Notes: generated by a model from the letters alone, not told the origin. A DNA stretch of 64,000 nucleotides from JAHBWV01 sp964588385 (GCA_964588385.1 CAZPPG010000004.1:54762-118761), one strand, 5' to 3'. Shown: positions 9,312 to 18,491, counted from the stretch's first letter. Program-made: numbers and translations.

Positions 9312-9797
9312 TCAGGGCGTCCGCGCGCCCCGCGCCCTCACGTTCCCGGACGTCTTGATCACCCGCGTCATCGCGCGGATTGTCGCCGCGCTCACATGGT
9401 GCTCGATCCCCTCCGCGTCCACCTCTGCCTGCGCCCGCGGCACTCCAATGGCGAGAAGAAACCGGAGAACGGCCTCGTGCCGCGCCCTGGACCGAAGCGC
9501 CAACCTACGCCCCGCCGGCGTGAGCGTGATCGGTTTGTAAGGAGCAGTCTTCACCAGGCCCTCTTTCACCAGACGCCCGACAATGCGGGACACCGTCACA
9601 TGACTGACGCCCATCAGGCGCACCAGATCGCGCACCCTCGCCTCTCCGCTGGCGTCGATCGCGTCAGCAATCGCCTCCACGTAGTCCTCGGCCGTCTCGT
9701 CGTCGTGGGCCGCCCGCGTTCCGCGGAATCGATCGGGATTCACGCCCCGCGAAGCGCTCCCGCGGCCCGAAGCCCTCTTGCTCGCTCGCTCAGCCAC
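9312..9797 (-). CDS. DtxR/MntR-family metal-dependent regulator
   Basis: A 161-residue regulator. GTG 9797 is the start: GGGAGG lies 6 bases upstream and the start overlaps the end of the DUF167 gene by 8 bases, suggesting translational coupling; the open frame continues upstream without sense. The winged helix-turn-helix (VRDLVRLMGVSHVTVSRIVGRLVKEGLV) is followed by ITLTPAGRRLAL and a metal-binding domain containing RHEAVLRFLLAIGV, AEGIEHHVS. This is the MntR/IdeR layout; binding of Mn or Fe would control transporter genes. No SH3-like third domain, so closer to MntR in length. Confidence 0.8.
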   Translation of the reverse strand: MAERASKRASGRGSASRGVNPDRFRGTRAAHDDETAEDYVEAIADAIDASGEARVRDLVRLMGVSHVTVSRIVGRLVKEGLVKTAPYKPITLTPAGRRLALRSRARHEAVLRFLLAIGVPRAQAEVDAEGIEHHVSAATIRAMTRVIKTSGNVRARGARTP

Positions 9798-10107
9798 GAG
9801 GACCTCCCTGCTCTTCCACGCCAAGCGCCTTCCGGACCGTCGCCTCGTCCGCGCCGCTGATCCGCAGCACCTTCTCGGCAGAGGACGCTCCCGACGCCAC
9901 CTCCACCCGAGCCCCCTTGACGCCAATCGTTCTCTGCACCAGCTCACAAATCGCCCGATTTGCGCGTCCTCCTTCGGGCGGCTGTGCGGTCCTGACCTTC
10001 AGCCGATCCCCTAGTACGCCCGCGATGCGGTCCTGACTCGCTCCCGGCACCGCCTTCACGCGCAAACGCACGCCGCCTTCCCCCGGATCTGATTCGATGA
10101 TCGCCAC
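9790..10107 (-). CDS. DUF167 (YggU-like) family protein
   Basis: One hundred and five residues. The start is GTG 10107, with GAGAGG about 8 bases before it; the upstream open frame to 10464 runs through the spacer and antisense of the next gene and looks non-coding. The sequence has the DUF167 core: LRVKAVPGASQDRI, LKVRTAQPPEGGRANRA and KVLRISGADE-like end. The family is small, conserved from bacteria to eukaryotes and of unknown function. Its 3' end overlaps the start of the DtxR-like gene by 8 bases. Confidence 0.8.
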   Translation of the reverse strand: MAIIESDPGEGGVRLRVKAVPGASQDRIAGVLGDRLKVRTAQPPEGGRANRAICELVQRTIGVKGARVEVASGASSAEKVLRISGADEATVRKALGVEEQGGPRG

Positions 10108-10147
10108 CGCGTTCCCTCTCGGTTCCTCTTGTGGGGAATCTATCAAA

Positions 10148-10175
10148 TCCCAAACGACTGCGAAACGTTTTGGGA
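10148..10175. repeat. Imperfect inverted repeat in the divergent spacer
   Basis: Arms TCCCAAACG and CGTTTTGGGA face each other across 9 bases, with one extra T in the right arm. It lies in the 214-base spacer between the divergent DUF167 and TIGR03790 genes, in a locally AT-richer stretch, so it may be an operator for the neighbouring regulator or another factor. No convincing -35/-10 pair could be fixed around it. Confidence 0.35.
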
Positions 10176-10321
10176 CTTTGGCGATCCTTTGTCCCGGACT
10201 GTCGCGTAGATTACGGCAGAGGCGCCGGTTGGGGAAAGTGTGGCACAACCGGCCGGGCCGGTCTGCCGACCTGAAGGTTGAGAGCCGGCGCGTCGGGGCT
10301 GGAGGGCCCCCGGAGGGCACG

Positions 10322-11980
10322 ATGAAGTCTTTGCTCACGCTGCGGACGCGGATCGCGTCCGTTGTGAATGGAAGTGTCGGACTGTGTTTCGGCCTGTGCC
10401 TCGTCCTGAGGCCCGCTGTCGCGTGCGCGCAACCGCAGCTCACCGAGGACCAGGTGCTCATCATCTATGACTCGCGAGTTGCGGACAGCCGCCTCGTCGC
10501 GGAGCACTACGCCGGCTCGGCCAAGGTTCCCGGAGGCGTGGGGGGCATCGCCGGCTCACGCCCGGGTGTTCACGTCTTCAACCTGCAGACCGCCGGCGCC
10601 ATCGCTGCCGCACCGGGCACCTCGACGTACGCCAACTACATCACTCGAATCCGTACACCGCTTCGGGACCATCTGGCCGCGACGGGACTCACCGAGAAAG
10701 TTCGCTGCCTTGTGACCACCAAGGGCCTGCCGCATCGCATCCGCGACACCGACAACGCCAACAGCGGTGACAGCCCCACGCAGACCGAGACCGAGCAGAT
10801 GAACCGCGACTGCACGAACGCGTCGCTCGAGGCCGAGCTCGCGCTGCTGTGGCAGAACCTCTCGGACGGAGAAGCCGGCGGCGCGGCTGATTCATTCGCC
10901 GATGGGATGATCGTCAATCCATACTGGGGCCAGACCGATCCGATCTCCAAGTGGTCAACCGCGCATATCACCGCTCCCAAGAACCTCGTCGGCGCGTATG
11001 TGGCCGGCCGCTACTGGTGGACCACCACGACCGACCCGGCCGGAGCGCTCACACCCGGCGATATCTATCTCGTCTGTCGCCTCGACGGCAACACCGTGGA
11101 TGACGTCCGAGCCCTCATCGATCGCTCGCGCCACATCGTCGTGAACATGGCCAGTGCCGCGGTCGTCCTTGACGAATCAAACAGCGACGGCGTCCAGACG
11201 CCCACGCCGCCCCCGAGCAACGAGTTCGACAATCAGTACGGGATCCCCGAGCGCAACGGCGGCGACGACTACGAGAAAATGCGCGACATCCTTCTCTCCG
11301 AAGGTCGCATCCCCGCTGCCAACATCTTCTACAACGCTCTGGCCGACCAGGACAACTTCATCGTCGGGCCGCGCATCGCGTACGCCGGGCAGGGGATCGT
11401 CGTGACGAAGCCGGTGGTCCTGCTGGCCCACTACGGCGCCAACCACCACGGCACACACCCCGGCGGCAACTCCAACGTCCCTCTCGCCTCATCCAGCTAT
11501 GCAGAATCGTTCAACTACGCTCCGGGCGCCATCATGAACACGATGGAGTCATTCAACGCCAAGGCCTTCGGCGGGCTCACCACGTCGTTCAACCAGGAGC
11601 AGATCGCCGACTTCATCGCCGCGGGGGGAACATTCGGCCTCGGCAACGTGTACGAGCCCTTCGCCTCCGCCGTTCCGGACACCAACTTCGTGCTCCGCAA
11701 CTTCCTCCTGGGCAACCTCACCTGGGCGGAGGCGGCTCACACCTCGATCCCATTCCTCTCATGGCAGCAGATCGTCGTCGGCGATCCGCTCGCCCGAATC
11801 GTCCGATCAAAGGAGGACACCAACAACGACGGCGCTGTTGACATCGAGGACCTGCACACGTGGGAGCGCGATCGCTCCGATATCAACTTCGACGGCTTTG
11901 TGAACGATGCGGATCGACAGATCCTGCTCAGCACCATCCGCGCCTTTGAAAGTCTGGATATGGAGAATGGGCGCAGGTGA
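10322..11980 (+). CDS. TIGR03790-family exported protein with dockerin-like tail
   Basis: A 552-residue protein; ATG 10322 follows GGAGGG by 5 bases and opens a signal peptide ending near ACA-QPQ. The start of the mature part, LTEDQVLIIYDSRVADSRLVAEHYA, and later blocks (KVRCLVTTKGLPHRI; LASSSYAESFNYAPGA; ADFIAAGGTFGLGNVYEPF) fit the TIGR03790 family, common in planctomycetes and related groups but without known activity. The last 55 residues hold two EF-hand-like loops, DTNNDGAVDIEDL and DINFDGFVNDADR, the spacing of a type I dockerin. I infer a surface or secreted protein that may dock via calcium-bound tail. Confidence 0.75.
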   Translation: MKSLLTLRTRIASVVNGSVGLCFGLCLVLRPAVACAQPQLTEDQVLIIYDSRVADSRLVAEHYAGSAKVPGGVGGIAGSRPGVHVFNLQTAGAIAAAPGTSTYANYITRIRTPLRDHLAATGLTEKVRCLVTTKGLPHRIRDTDNANSGDSPTQTETEQMNRDCTNASLEAELALLWQNLSDGEAGGAADSFADGMIVNPYWGQTDPISKWSTAHITAPKNLVGAYVAGRYWWTTTTDPAGALTPGDIYLVCRLDGNTVDDVRALIDRSRHIVVNMASAAVVLDESNSDGVQTPTPPPSNEFDNQYGIPERNGGDDYEKMRDILLSEGRIPAANIFYNALADQDNFIVGPRIAYAGQGIVVTKPVVLLAHYGANHHGTHPGGNSNVPLASSSYAESFNYAPGAIMNTMESFNAKAFGGLTTSFNQEQIADFIAAGGTFGLGNVYEPFASAVPDTNFVLRNFLLGNLTWAEAAHTSIPFLSWQQIVVGDPLARIVRSKEDTNNDGAVDIEDLHTWERDRSDINFDGFVNDADRQILLSTIRAFESLDMENGRR

Positions 11981-12009
11981 GCGGCCGGAAGCCCACGCCC
12001 GCCCCGCAT

Positions 12010-13041
12010 TCACTCCGATGTCCGCGCCCCCGATCGGCTCCCGATCCTGCTCGTGTCCGGCTTGCTCTTGCGCCGGTTCGGAAAGATCGCCGTGCTCATG
12101 CCGCGCACGCCGCCGCTCCGGACCATGCCCAGTCCGATGCGCTCGAACGCGCTCTTCGCATTCGCCGGCGAGTACTCAAAGCCGATGAACCGGCGCTTCA
12201 GCGCGTGCGCCACGACTCCCGTCGTGCCAGACCCGAGAAACGGGTCCAGGACCAGATCGCCCTCGTTCGAGGTCGCTCGGATCACCCGCTCCAGATACAC
12301 CTCGGGCAACTGATTGTCGTGGTTCGCGCGCCGCTCCTTGTTGTTCCCCTGGATCCGTCCCCAGTACTGTCCATACCACACGTCCATGGGGACGCGCATC
12401 CCCGCCGCCACGCCGTCCTTCTTGTTGAACGTGCGCTCGTCCCCATAGATCGCCGCACGATCCGACATCTCCAGCACCTCGTCCGGATTCCACGTGTGCC
12501 GCCCCGCCTTCGTGAAGTACAGCGCGTGCACCTTCGAGTTGATGAACCGCGCCGTCGTGTTCTGGCCGAACCGGTAGTGCCACACGCACCAGTTCATCAT
12601 CGCCATGCGGCGCGACTTCAGATGCACCACAATCTCCGCAGCCCAGTCGTCCGGGATGTTGACCCACATGCTCCCGCCGGCCCGCAGCGCATCCACGCAC
12701 CCGTCCAGCCAGTTGTACGTGAAGTCCAGATACTCCCTGTCCGACATCGAGCGGTCGTCCCACGTCTCGCCCGTCTTCAGCCGGTCGTAATCACGATTCC
12801 AGTTGAAGGGCGGGTCCGCAAAGACCAGATCCACCTTCTGAGCACGGCACTCAGGCACCGATCGCAACAGCTCGCGGCTATCCCCGACAAACACGCGGCT
12901 GTCGCCCAGCGTGTACTTCGGTCGTGGCGTCCCACCCGCTCCCCCATCCCCCGCGTCACTCGGCTTCCGCGATCCACCTGAAGACTTGGCCGCCTTCTGC
13001 GTTGACGACTTTGCCGGTTTGGCCGTGATCTCACTGTTCAT
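12010..13041 (-). CDS. Orphan beta-class DNA amino-methyltransferase
   Basis: A 343-residue S-adenosylmethionine-dependent methyltransferase. The catalytic motif IV DPPF sits near residues 76-79 and the cofactor motif I, DPFLGSGTT, near 266-274; this order defines the beta class, which methylates adenine N6 or cytosine N4 (DPPF suggests either). The middle, with WHYRFGQNTTARF and NNKERRANHDNQLPEVYLERVI, would carry target recognition. Start ATG 13041 has GGAG at about -10; the N-terminal 45 residues are Lys/Ser/Ala-rich. No restriction endonuclease gene is adjacent, so it may be a regulatory or housekeeping methylase. Confidence 0.85.
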   Translation of the reverse strand: MNSEITAKPAKSSTQKAAKSSGGSRKPSDAGDGGAGGTPRPKYTLGDSRVFVGDSRELLRSVPECRAQKVDLVFADPPFNWNRDYDRLKTGETWDDRSMSDREYLDFTYNWLDGCVDALRAGGSMWVNIPDDWAAEIVVHLKSRRMAMMNWCVWHYRFGQNTTARFINSKVHALYFTKAGRHTWNPDEVLEMSDRAAIYGDERTFNKKDGVAAGMRVPMDVWYGQYWGRIQGNNKERRANHDNQLPEVYLERVIRATSNEGDLVLDPFLGSGTTGVVAHALKRRFIGFEYSPANAKSAFERIGLGMVRSGGVRGMSTAIFPNRRKSKPDTSRIGSRSGARTSE

Positions 13042-13127
13042 GTGCGCGCTCCACACCCCGAGGAATCCCCCGGGCGATCTCTCAGGCACACAAGATAGCG
13101 CAACTCCGTGGCCGGCGCAACTCCGCC

Positions 13128-13889
13128 TCAGGACGCCGCGCCGGACTGCCCTCGCAGCACCGCGTCAGCCACCAGAAGGTCCGTCGGGGCATCAATGTCC
13201 ACGACCGCCCCCTCGGGATTGATCACGCCCCGCCGATCCGCGCCGAAGAAGGCGTGCGGCCCGGGCTGCACGCCCGCTATCCGAAGCATCAGCGCGCGAC
13301 GCGTCAGCGCGATCACACCACCGTCGGGAATGAACGCCGGGGGCAGGTCTTGTCTCCGAAAGATGCCGTGATTGAGCACCTCGCCTTCCCACGGCCCCAC
13401 TCGCCCCGTCTCATCAACCCGTGCCGTCCACCACGGATGGTGCTTCCCCACAGGCGCGTAACTCTGGACCGAATCGCACCCGCTCTCCCGAAGCAGCGCC
13501 ATCGCACGGTCCGCAAGGTCCCGCGGCCGCACCGGCACACTGGCGTACAGGATCACCAGACGCACCGCTCCCCCCCCCCTCGCCTCCACCGCATGCCGAG
13601 CCGCGTCATCAACTGTCGCTCGATCGTGGGCAAGGTCTGCCGGTCGCTCAATCGCTTCCGCGCCCATGTCACGGGCCAGCTCAAGAAGCGCCGGGCTGTC
13701 GGTGGAAACAATGACTCTCGCGATGCACGCGCTCCGCAGCGCATGCTCGATCGTCCACGCCGCACACGGACGCCCCCCCACCATCGCCATGTTCTTGCCC
13801 GGCACACCCTTGCTGCCGGCTCGCCCGAGAATGACCGCAACGGCCTCACCCGAGCCAGAATCAGCGGATATGGATGCACGCCCGCTCAT
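13128..13889 (-). CDS. Acylneuraminate cytidylyltransferase-family protein (CMP-sugar synthetase)
   Basis: A 253-residue nucleotidyltransferase. The N-terminal AVILGRAGSKGVPGKNM is the CTP-binding loop of NeuA/PseF/LegF-type enzymes, followed by VIVSTDSPALLELA and ERPADLAHDRATVDDA. These enzymes activate nonulosonic acids (sialic, pseudaminic, legionaminic) with CTP for transfer to glycans. ATG 13889 overlaps the stop of the upstream DUF115 gene by four bases (ATGA), so the two are almost certainly co-translated. I infer a role in flagellin or surface glycosylation; the actual sugar cannot be told. Confidence 0.8.
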   Translation of the reverse strand: MSGRASISADSGSGEAVAVILGRAGSKGVPGKNMAMVGGRPCAAWTIEHALRSACIARVIVSTDSPALLELARDMGAEAIERPADLAHDRATVDDAARHAVEARGGGAVRLVILYASVPVRPRDLADRAMALLRESGCDSVQSYAPVGKHHPWWTARVDETGRVGPWEGEVLNHGIFRRQDLPPAFIPDGGVIALTRRALMLRIAGVQPGPHAFFGADRRGVINPEGAVVDIDAPTDLLVADAVLRGQSGAAS

Positions 13890-16800
13890 GCCGCCTGCAA
13901 CGTCCGGGTCGTGGGGCCCAAGGATGGGAACCGCTCCTGACGCGTCCGCCAGAGCGTGCGGAATAGCTCCACGAATGAGCCCGCCCGATCTGCCTGCAAA
14001 CCAACCGACGCCTCCGGCGAGCGATCCCGCTCATACACCCCGACGATGCTCCGCCCGACGTGCTCGTGCCCGTCCATCGGCACCCTTCCGTCGCACAGAA
14101 TCATCATGCTCTCACGCGCGAATCGTCGTGCCGCGCCGAGAGGCAGCGGCAGCGGTCGGATCCGCTCGCCCGGGATCGCCCTCGGCAACGCGTCAATCAC
14201 GCACGCGCCGGTGATCATCAGCCAGTGGTCATAGAAGGGCTCAACCTCCGAGAGCGTGGCCTCACACCGCATCATGCGCGGCACGATCCACGTCGAGCCC
14301 AGCCCCCCCGTCCGCACATGCCCGCGCCCCGCCTCAACCAGAGATACAAGCCGCTCGCCGGCCTCTTCAAAGCGATCAACGCCCATGACCGTGCGATAGG
14401 TCGGACGTGTTGTCGCCATGAGATCGACGCTGACAATGCCCGGCCCACACGCCAGCAGCTCATCCACATCACGCCGGTCGCACAAGAGGTCCGTGCGGAC
14501 GTGCAGAGCGCGACAGCCGAGCGCCCGCGCCCCTCTCACGATCTCGCTCCACGCCGCATGCCGCAACGGGTCACCCGCCCCGGCGAGTGTGATCGCGATC
14601 GCAGGATTGAGGCGCACCGCCGACTCGACAATCTCAAGCGCCAGTTCCGGACGAATCGGCGCCCGCTCCGCCACATCCTCGCGTCCTCGCATCCACGCGC
14701 CTCGCAGCCCGGACGTGAGCCGACCCGTGCACAGCTCCAGTGTCAGATGCTGCGGAGCCGACGGCGCGAGTGTCACCCGCTCCCCGAGCGCGGCAATCAC
14801 ATCCTTCGTCTGCGCCAGCGCCGCGCCCTCGCCATAAGCCGCAAGGATCGGCCCGAGCGCATGGCGCGCCGCCGGCAGGTCCATGATCGCACGAGCCGGC
14901 AGGTCTCGCCACGCCGGCTCGACCGGCACGCAGCAGACCTTCGCGATCGGATCCGATTGCGGGCCCACAGGGATGTACCCGAGCGAGGCGCCGACCGTCG
15001 CCAGCCACTGCGCCGAGTCCTGCGACACCGCAAACTCATCCAGCATCGACCGCGCCAGCAGACACGGCGCCAGGCCGGGAGCCGCCTGCGTGAATGTCAC
15101 ACGCGTCCCGGATGGATGCTCCGCATGACGCTCCACGATCGCGTCACAGAGCTCCGGGTCAATCGCGCACCAGTCGGGCCCGAGCAGGATTGCTGCGTCC
15201 GCGTCGCCGCCCATGCCTCCGACGCCACCCACGCTCGACATCACCCTCGCCATCGCGCGCGGCAGCAGCAACTCGTCGTACACCGTCAACCCCGCCACGC
15301 CGCCGCGCCAGCACGTCGGCGAGAACAGCCGAGCGCTCGCGACGCTCGCCCGACGACCCTCGAACGCTTCGCGATCGATCGCCTCAATGCGCACCGACAG
15401 TCCGCCAAGGCGCGACCCATCGCCGAGCATCTCACGCACCCGCTCCGGCTCAGGCGTCAGCAGCACCGCCTCTCGCACGTGCTTCGAGCGGCCCAGCCGC
15501 GCAAGCGTCAACTGCAGCGCGTTCATCCGTCCCGCAATGGGATCTCCCAGGCGACGCGTAACGCCCAGCGAGCCCCGGTCAGGATCCACAGGAATCAGCG
15601 CCAGCACCCGCGGCATTCGCCTCGCCACGACCCGCTCGACACCCTCCGTCTCCTCCGGCGCAACATCGCGGGTGAGCTTGGGACCGCCGTCCAGGGCGCC
15701 GATCGCCCGCTCCAGCAGATCCCGAACACGGCGCGACGCATCGTGGATGCGCACCACGTTGTCAATGTCCCGCTCGATCTGCCGCTTCTGACGCTCAATC
15801 TGGTTCAGCCCGCCGTCCATCGCAATCGCGCGGTCGGCCTTGAAGCGGTTGAGCGTCCCCACCTGGTTCACGTGCTGCACCAGCTTGAAGCCGACCTTCT
15901 GCTCGTTCACCCGCGCCGTCACCGGCGCGATCTTCCGGATCAGCTCGTTGACTCGTCGGTCGTCCGGGTATGCGCTCTGCATTCGGCGCAGCAGGTCCAG
16001 CGCCTCCGACGAGAGACGACCCACCTCACCCGCCTCCTTCGACGCCCGCACGACGCGCTCACGCGCACGCGCAATCCGATCCCGCGACCGCGGCGTCACC
16101 CTGGACGCCGGCGCATCCACGATCGCCACCCGCTCGCCCGGCTCCGGCGCACTCGCCAGCGCCGCCTCCAGCGTCATCGCCGTCGTGTGCCGCTTGGCGA
16201 CGCCCCCCTCGGTCGCGTCGATCGTCCGCAGCCCCCTCTCCCGGTCCGCGCCGAACATCTGCTCAAACTGCACCAGGTACGCCGCCATCTGCTCATCGGT
16301 ATAGATCGGTCGCCCGTTCACGTCCGTCAACTGCCGCAGCAGTCGCCGAGCCCGCGCGATCCGCTCCCACTCGAACATCTCCAGCGTGCGGAATGGGTTG
16401 AGCTCCGAGCCCCACGTCGTGTGGATCGCCGCTCCCGCCGAGTAGTACTGGCCGTCGGTGAAGCCAAGATCCTGCCCGATCATCACCACCGGGTCACAAC
16501 CCAGATGCCGCGCCAGCGAATAGGCCAGGTGCGCCACTGTCGCCCCCGCCGGCAATCGTCCCTTCTTCTCCACCACGCCGCCGATGATGTCCTCCAGCCA
16601 CTCATCCTCGCAGCACCGGATCGCGCCCGGAAACGACTCAAGAATCGCCGGGTTCGCTCGGGGCTCCACCACCAGCGTCACCCCCGCCACCTGCTCCGCT
16701 GTCAGCCCCTCATAGAACCGGCGGCTGATCTCGTGATGATCCAGCGCGCACACAAAGTGAGGCCGGATCCCTCTCGCCAGCAACTGCTTGAGGACCGTCT

Positions 16801-17614
16801 GCACCGCGATAATCACCACGCGGTCGCGCACGCTCGGCCTCGCCAGCAGCTCAATGTTCCGCTCCAGCGACGGACCCGCCGACACCACGACCGCCGCCCG
16901 CCCCCGGGCCAGCCCCTCCAGCTCCGCCACGCCGGGCGTCGAGACGTACCAGTCCATGTTCATCAAGAGGTTGCGGAACGTCGCCTCCGACTGCACGAGC
17001 GTCGTCAGCACGCTCGTCCGAGCCGCACGCATCACGTTCGTGAAGCGCGAAGAGAAGACATCCAGCATCGGCCCGACACGTGCGCGGCACGCCGGATGCT
17101 CCACAAACGCCGCCCCCAGCACGAACACGCCCTCACTGCCCATGATCGCATCGCTGATCGCGGCGGGGTCTTCCGCATCGGTGAGCAGCGCGAAGTTGGT
17201 CGACCGGATCCACTCGCTGTGATCGATCCGCTCCAGCACCGCCCGCAGCAACCCAACATCCGGCTCGAATGCCAGCATCACGCCCGTCCGCGCCAGCTTC
17301 CGCGCCACCGCCTCCGCGTGATGCCCAAGCCCGAATCCAAGCGCGACCACACCGGGGGTCGATCCGACATCCACGCCGCCAGCGATCCGCGCCGCCTCCT
17401 CCAGCGGCCGCCGCCCGCTCGCCAGCGCATGCCGCCCGCGTGGAGTCAGGCACGAAGCCGTCACCGCGCCGTCGGGAGCCCGCACAAACTCGACATCTTG
17501 CCGCGCCGGCGCATGCCGGATCCGCTCCGCCGCCTTCGGAGAAGCGATCGACAACGCCCGCAGGTTCCGCTCCAACACCTCCGCACTCGGTTCTATCGAC
17601 TTCGCCTGAATCAT
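13886..17614 (-). CDS. Multidomain DUF115 protein with inactive-looking radical-SAM/SPASM-like C-terminus
   Basis: A 1242-residue protein; ATG 17614 has AGAGGA 5 bases upstream. Region 1 (about 90-420): Rossmann-like GVVALGFGLGHHAEAVA, then the DUF115/MptE-like core with AAVVVSAGPSLERNIELL, FVCALDHHEISRRFY and MIGQDLGFTDGQYY, as in motility accessory factors that glycosylate flagellin. A coiled, charged linker follows (about 500-650). Region 2 (about 660-900) looks like a nucleotidyl- or glycosyltransferase fold (RMNALQLTLARLGRSKHV). Region 3 has LTLELCTGRLTSGLRGAW near 958-975 where radical SAM enzymes have CxxxCxxC, and a SPASM-like MILCDGRVPMDGHEHVG near 1170-1190; the cluster cysteines are missing in both. 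Co-translated with the CMP-sugar synthetase. Confidence 0.7.
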   Translation of the reverse strand: MIQAKSIEPSAEVLERNLRALSIASPKAAERIRHAPARQDVEFVRAPDGAVTASCLTPRGRHALASGRRPLEEAARIAGGVDVGSTPGVVALGFGLGHHAEAVARKLARTGVMLAFEPDVGLLRAVLERIDHSEWIRSTNFALLTDAEDPAAISDAIMGSEGVFVLGAAFVEHPACRARVGPMLDVFSSRFTNVMRAARTSVLTTLVQSEATFRNLLMNMDWYVSTPGVAELEGLARGRAAVVVSAGPSLERNIELLARPSVRDRVVIIAVQTVLKQLLARGIRPHFVCALDHHEISRRFYEGLTAEQVAGVTLVVEPRANPAILESFPGAIRCCEDEWLEDIIGGVVEKKGRLPAGATVAHLAYSLARHLGCDPVVMIGQDLGFTDGQYYSAGAAIHTTWGSELNPFRTLEMFEWERIARARRLLRQLTDVNGRPIYTDEQMAAYLVQFEQMFGADRERGLRTIDATEGGVAKRHTTAMTLEAALASAPEPGERVAIVDAPASRVTPRSRDRIARARERVVRASKEAGEVGRLSSEALDLLRRMQSAYPDDRRVNELIRKIAPVTARVNEQKVGFKLVQHVNQVGTLNRFKADRAIAMDGGLNQIERQKRQIERDIDNVVRIHDASRRVRDLLERAIGALDGGPKLTRDVAPEETEGVERVVARRMPRVLALIPVDPDRGSLGVTRRLGDPIAGRMNALQLTLARLGRSKHVREAVLLTPEPERVREMLGDGSRLGGLSVRIEAIDREAFEGRRASVASARLFSPTCWRGGVAGLTVYDELLLPRAMARVMSSVGGVGGMGGDADAAILLGPDWCAIDPELCDAIVERHAEHPSGTRVTFTQAAPGLAPCLLARSMLDEFAVSQDSAQWLATVGASLGYIPVGPQSDPIAKVCCVPVEPAWRDLPARAIMDLPAARHALGPILAAYGEGAALAQTKDVIAALGERVTLAPSAPQHLTLELCTGRLTSGLRGAWMRGREDVAERAPIRPELALEIVESAVRLNPAIAITLAGAGDPLRHAAWSEIVRGARALGCRALHVRTDLLCDRRDVDELLACGPGIVSVDLMATTRPTYRTVMGVDRFEEAGERLVSLVEAGRGHVRTGGLGSTWIVPRMMRCEATLSEVEPFYDHWLMITGACVIDALPRAIPGERIRPLPLPLGAARRFARESMMILCDGRVPMDGHEHVGRSIVGVYERDRSPEASVGLQADRAGSFVELFRTLWRTRQERFPSLGPTTRTLQAA

Positions 17615-17788
17615 CTCATCCTCTGTGGTGTGCGCATGTCGTGCGCATCCCGTGCGGGTTTCGATCGGACCGAACCGATTCACATCGGCCCGCCCCAACC
17701 TCACGCTGCAAACTTCACTCCACTCCGCACGACTTCACGCCGCGCACCGAACCCCGGACTCCTTCCACGCGAAGGATGATGCAAAGCC

Positions 17789-18472
17789 ATGGCCCATTCC
17801 ATCCAACTCGTGAACGCCGCCTCACACGCCCTCGCGTCTGCCGCGGAGGGCCTCCCCGCCTCGATCGGCGGCAACGTCCCACCCCTCCCCAAGCCCCCGA
17901 TCCTTGAGTCGCTCGTCTTTGAGTCCCCAACACTCCTCATCGTCGCCCTCGCCGCGGTCGCCCTCGCCGCCTTCTTTGGATTTCGTGCCCAGGGCCAGAC
18001 CTCCCGCGGCTCGCTCATCACCGGCGCCGCGATCATTCTCGCTGGCGCCCTCCTGCTCGTCAGCCGCCTGGTGACCACGCCCCGCGAGCACATGCAGCAA
18101 CGAACCCGGGACCTCGTCCGCGCAGTCGCGGAAGTGGACATCCCCGCGCTCAACGGGTTGCTCGCCCCGGATGCCCGACTCATCGCCGACCGCTTCCGCG
18201 TTGTCGCGGGCATGGACGGCGCCAGCCGCGAACAGATCATCGCCGGCGTCCAGGACACCATCGGCCGTCAGCACCGCGTGGAGGATTGGGCCGTGCTCAA
18301 GCTCCAGGCCACGCAGGACGGCCCCGCAGTCGGACGCACGCAGACACAGGTCCGCGTGAACTCCGGCGGCATCAACTTCTCATGGTGGAAGATCGACTGG
18401 CGTCTGCAGGAAGACGGACAATGGCGCGCCGTCGGTATCGAGCCCCTCTTCATCAGCGGGGTGGGTGGGTAG
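17789..18472 (+). CDS. Membrane-anchored NTF2/SnoaL-like protein
   Basis: A 227-residue protein of unknown role. Two hydrophobic helices (LIVALAAVALAAFFGF and LITGAAIILAGALLLVSRLV, about residues 50-95) precede a soluble domain of some 130 residues, VRAVAEVDIPALNGLLAPDA through WWKIDWRLQEDGQWRAVGIE, which has the helix-then-curved-sheet pattern of NTF2-like/SnoaL-like domains. That fold serves as ligand pocket or dimer platform and does not by itself give a function. It is divergent from the DUF115 gene; a palindrome sits 20 bases after its stop. Confidence 0.5.
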   Translation: MAHSIQLVNAASHALASAAEGLPASIGGNVPPLPKPPILESLVFESPTLLIVALAAVALAAFFGFRAQGQTSRGSLITGAAIILAGALLLVSRLVTTPREHMQQRTRDLVRAVAEVDIPALNGLLAPDARLIADRFRVVAGMDGASREQIIAGVQDTIGRQHRVEDWAVLKLQATQDGPAVGRTQTQVRVNSGGINFSWWKIDWRLQEDGQWRAVGIEPLFISGVGG

Positions 18473-18491
18473 AAGCGGCGGCACGCGACAG

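Noticed and set aside
14060..17779. Very long plus-strand open frame opposite the DUF115 gene
   Set aside because: It is rich in Arg/Pro/His from antisense GC-rich codons, has no family motif, and the minus-strand frame has a ribosome site and recognisable domains.
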